Shown here one piece after another: positions 33,057-33,401 of a DNA stretch of 33,401 nt (position 1 is its first letter; every line of letters starts with the position of its first letter). The stretch is from Clostridia bacterium (lineage in GTDB: Bacteria > Bacillota > Clostridia > Christensenellales > Borkfalkiaceae). The notes beneath the pieces are model-generated. The model was given only the letters and a program-made list of their open reading frames with translations. It was not told the origin of the DNA and ran no database searches. Position numbers and translations under genes: made by a program. The DNA is taken from contig JAGANI010000012.1 of the NCBI GenBank assembly GCA_017624285.1, forward strand, positions 1-33,401, written 5' to 3'.

Positions 33057-33401
33057 ATGGCAAAAGCTAAATTTGACAGAAGCAAACCGCACGTAAACAT
33101 CGGTACTATCGGCCACGTTGACCACGGTAAAACTACTCTTACCGCTGCTATCACCATGACCATGGCTGCTTTCGGCGCTGCTCAAAAGATGAAATATGAT
33201 GAAATCGATAAGGCACCGGAAGAAAAGGCTAGAGGTATCACAATTAACACTGCACACGTAGACTGCCCGGGACACGCTGACTATGTGAAGAACATGGTAA
33301 CAGGTGCTGCCCAGATGGACGGTGCCATCATCGTGGTTGCCGGTACTGACGGCCCGATGCCCCAGACCCGCGAGCACATCCTTCTCGCTCGTCAGGTGAA
33401 C
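33057..33401 (+). CDS. tuf: Elongation factor Tu, partial and probably chimeric
   Basis: This is the first 115 codons of EF-Tu, cut by the window end. The GTP loop [11 protein letters not shown] (19-29) is normal and AAGGAG (33043-33048) precedes ATG 33057. After GITINTAHV (60-68) the sequence jumps directly to [12 protein letters not shown]. That omits the 12 residues (EY...HYAHV) that normally lie between the two 'AHV' copies. From about 33261 GC rises (lines 33301-33401 count to about 64%) and codon choice changes. The protein also reads [18 protein letters not shown] and ILLARQVN, as in Bacteroidota EF-Tu. The 5' half belongs to this genome; the 3' end probably comes from another organism by assembly. 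Confidence 0.85.
   Translation, partial: MAKAKFDRSKPHVNIGTIGHVDHGKTTLTAAITMTMAAFGAAQKMKYDEIDKAPEEKARGITINTAHVDCPGHADYVKNMVTGAAQMDGAIIVVAGTDGPMPQTREHILLARQVN

Noticed and set aside
33252..33261. Genuine 12-residue deletion in EF-Tu
   Set aside because: It coincides with a GC and codon-use shift to a different phylum's pattern, so a chimera is much more likely than a viable deletion near switch II.

Overview
The window looks like chromosomal DNA of an uncultured, low-to-moderate GC, spore-lineage Bacillota (Clostridia-like) bacterium. The evidence is Gram-positive style Shine-Dalgarno sites, frequent TTG starts, canonical sigma-A promoters with 17-18 bp spacers, a YlbJ sporulation protein, and a scattered version of the Bacillus ylbH-I-J-M-N-rpmF neighbourhood. 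It reads like a metagenome contig. The last ~140 bases, inside tuf, shift to high GC and Bacteroidota-like EF-Tu sequence with a 12-codon gap, which suggests an assembly chimera.

Layout. (1) 1-2320: end of a mobile element, with a small SHOCT-like ORF overlapping a large serine recombinase, then a decayed ORF. (2) 2320-2780: three ~111-nt hairpin repeats. Their arms differ between copies by compensatory changes, and intrinsic terminators lie between and after them. (3) 2818-6987: carbohydrate region with an AraC regulator, a divergent GPH-family sugar symporter and a beta-helix (GH110-like) protein. (4) 7271-13953: alr, a membrane protein, an in-frame rsmD-coaD fusion, ylbJ, rarA, a PNPOx-like flavoprotein and tmcAL. 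(5) 14172-17510: pta-ackA-yceD-rpmF and a second, separately promoted rpmF copy. (6) 17645-20059: cytoplasmic GH2 beta-mannosidase. (7) 20237-21621: rqcP and fused ispDF, divergent from (8) 21951-33401: rpoB-rpoC-rpsL-rpsG-fusA-tuf(partial), with a structured intercistronic segment between rpsL and rpsG and leaders before rpoB, rpsL and tuf.

How the genes work together. The right half is core information processing: RNA polymerase, str-operon ribosomal proteins, elongation factors and ribosome rescue. It also holds isoprenoid and CoA biosynthesis, acetate fermentation (Pta-AckA) and cell-wall D-alanine supply. The accessory content is the recombinase end at the left and the glycan-use genes (GPH transporter with AraC control, GH110-like protein, beta-mannosidase), which fit a gut carbohydrate fermenter.

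I did not find a CRISPR array, a tRNA or rRNA gene, or an evident anti-phage system. The most unusual items are the covarying hairpin repeats beside the recombinase, the RsmD-CoaD fusion, the multi-hairpin rpsL-rpsG spacer, the duplicated L32 genes with an 80-nt identical block, and a probable leaderless rarA. All calls were made by reading the sequence; no database or folding program was run.
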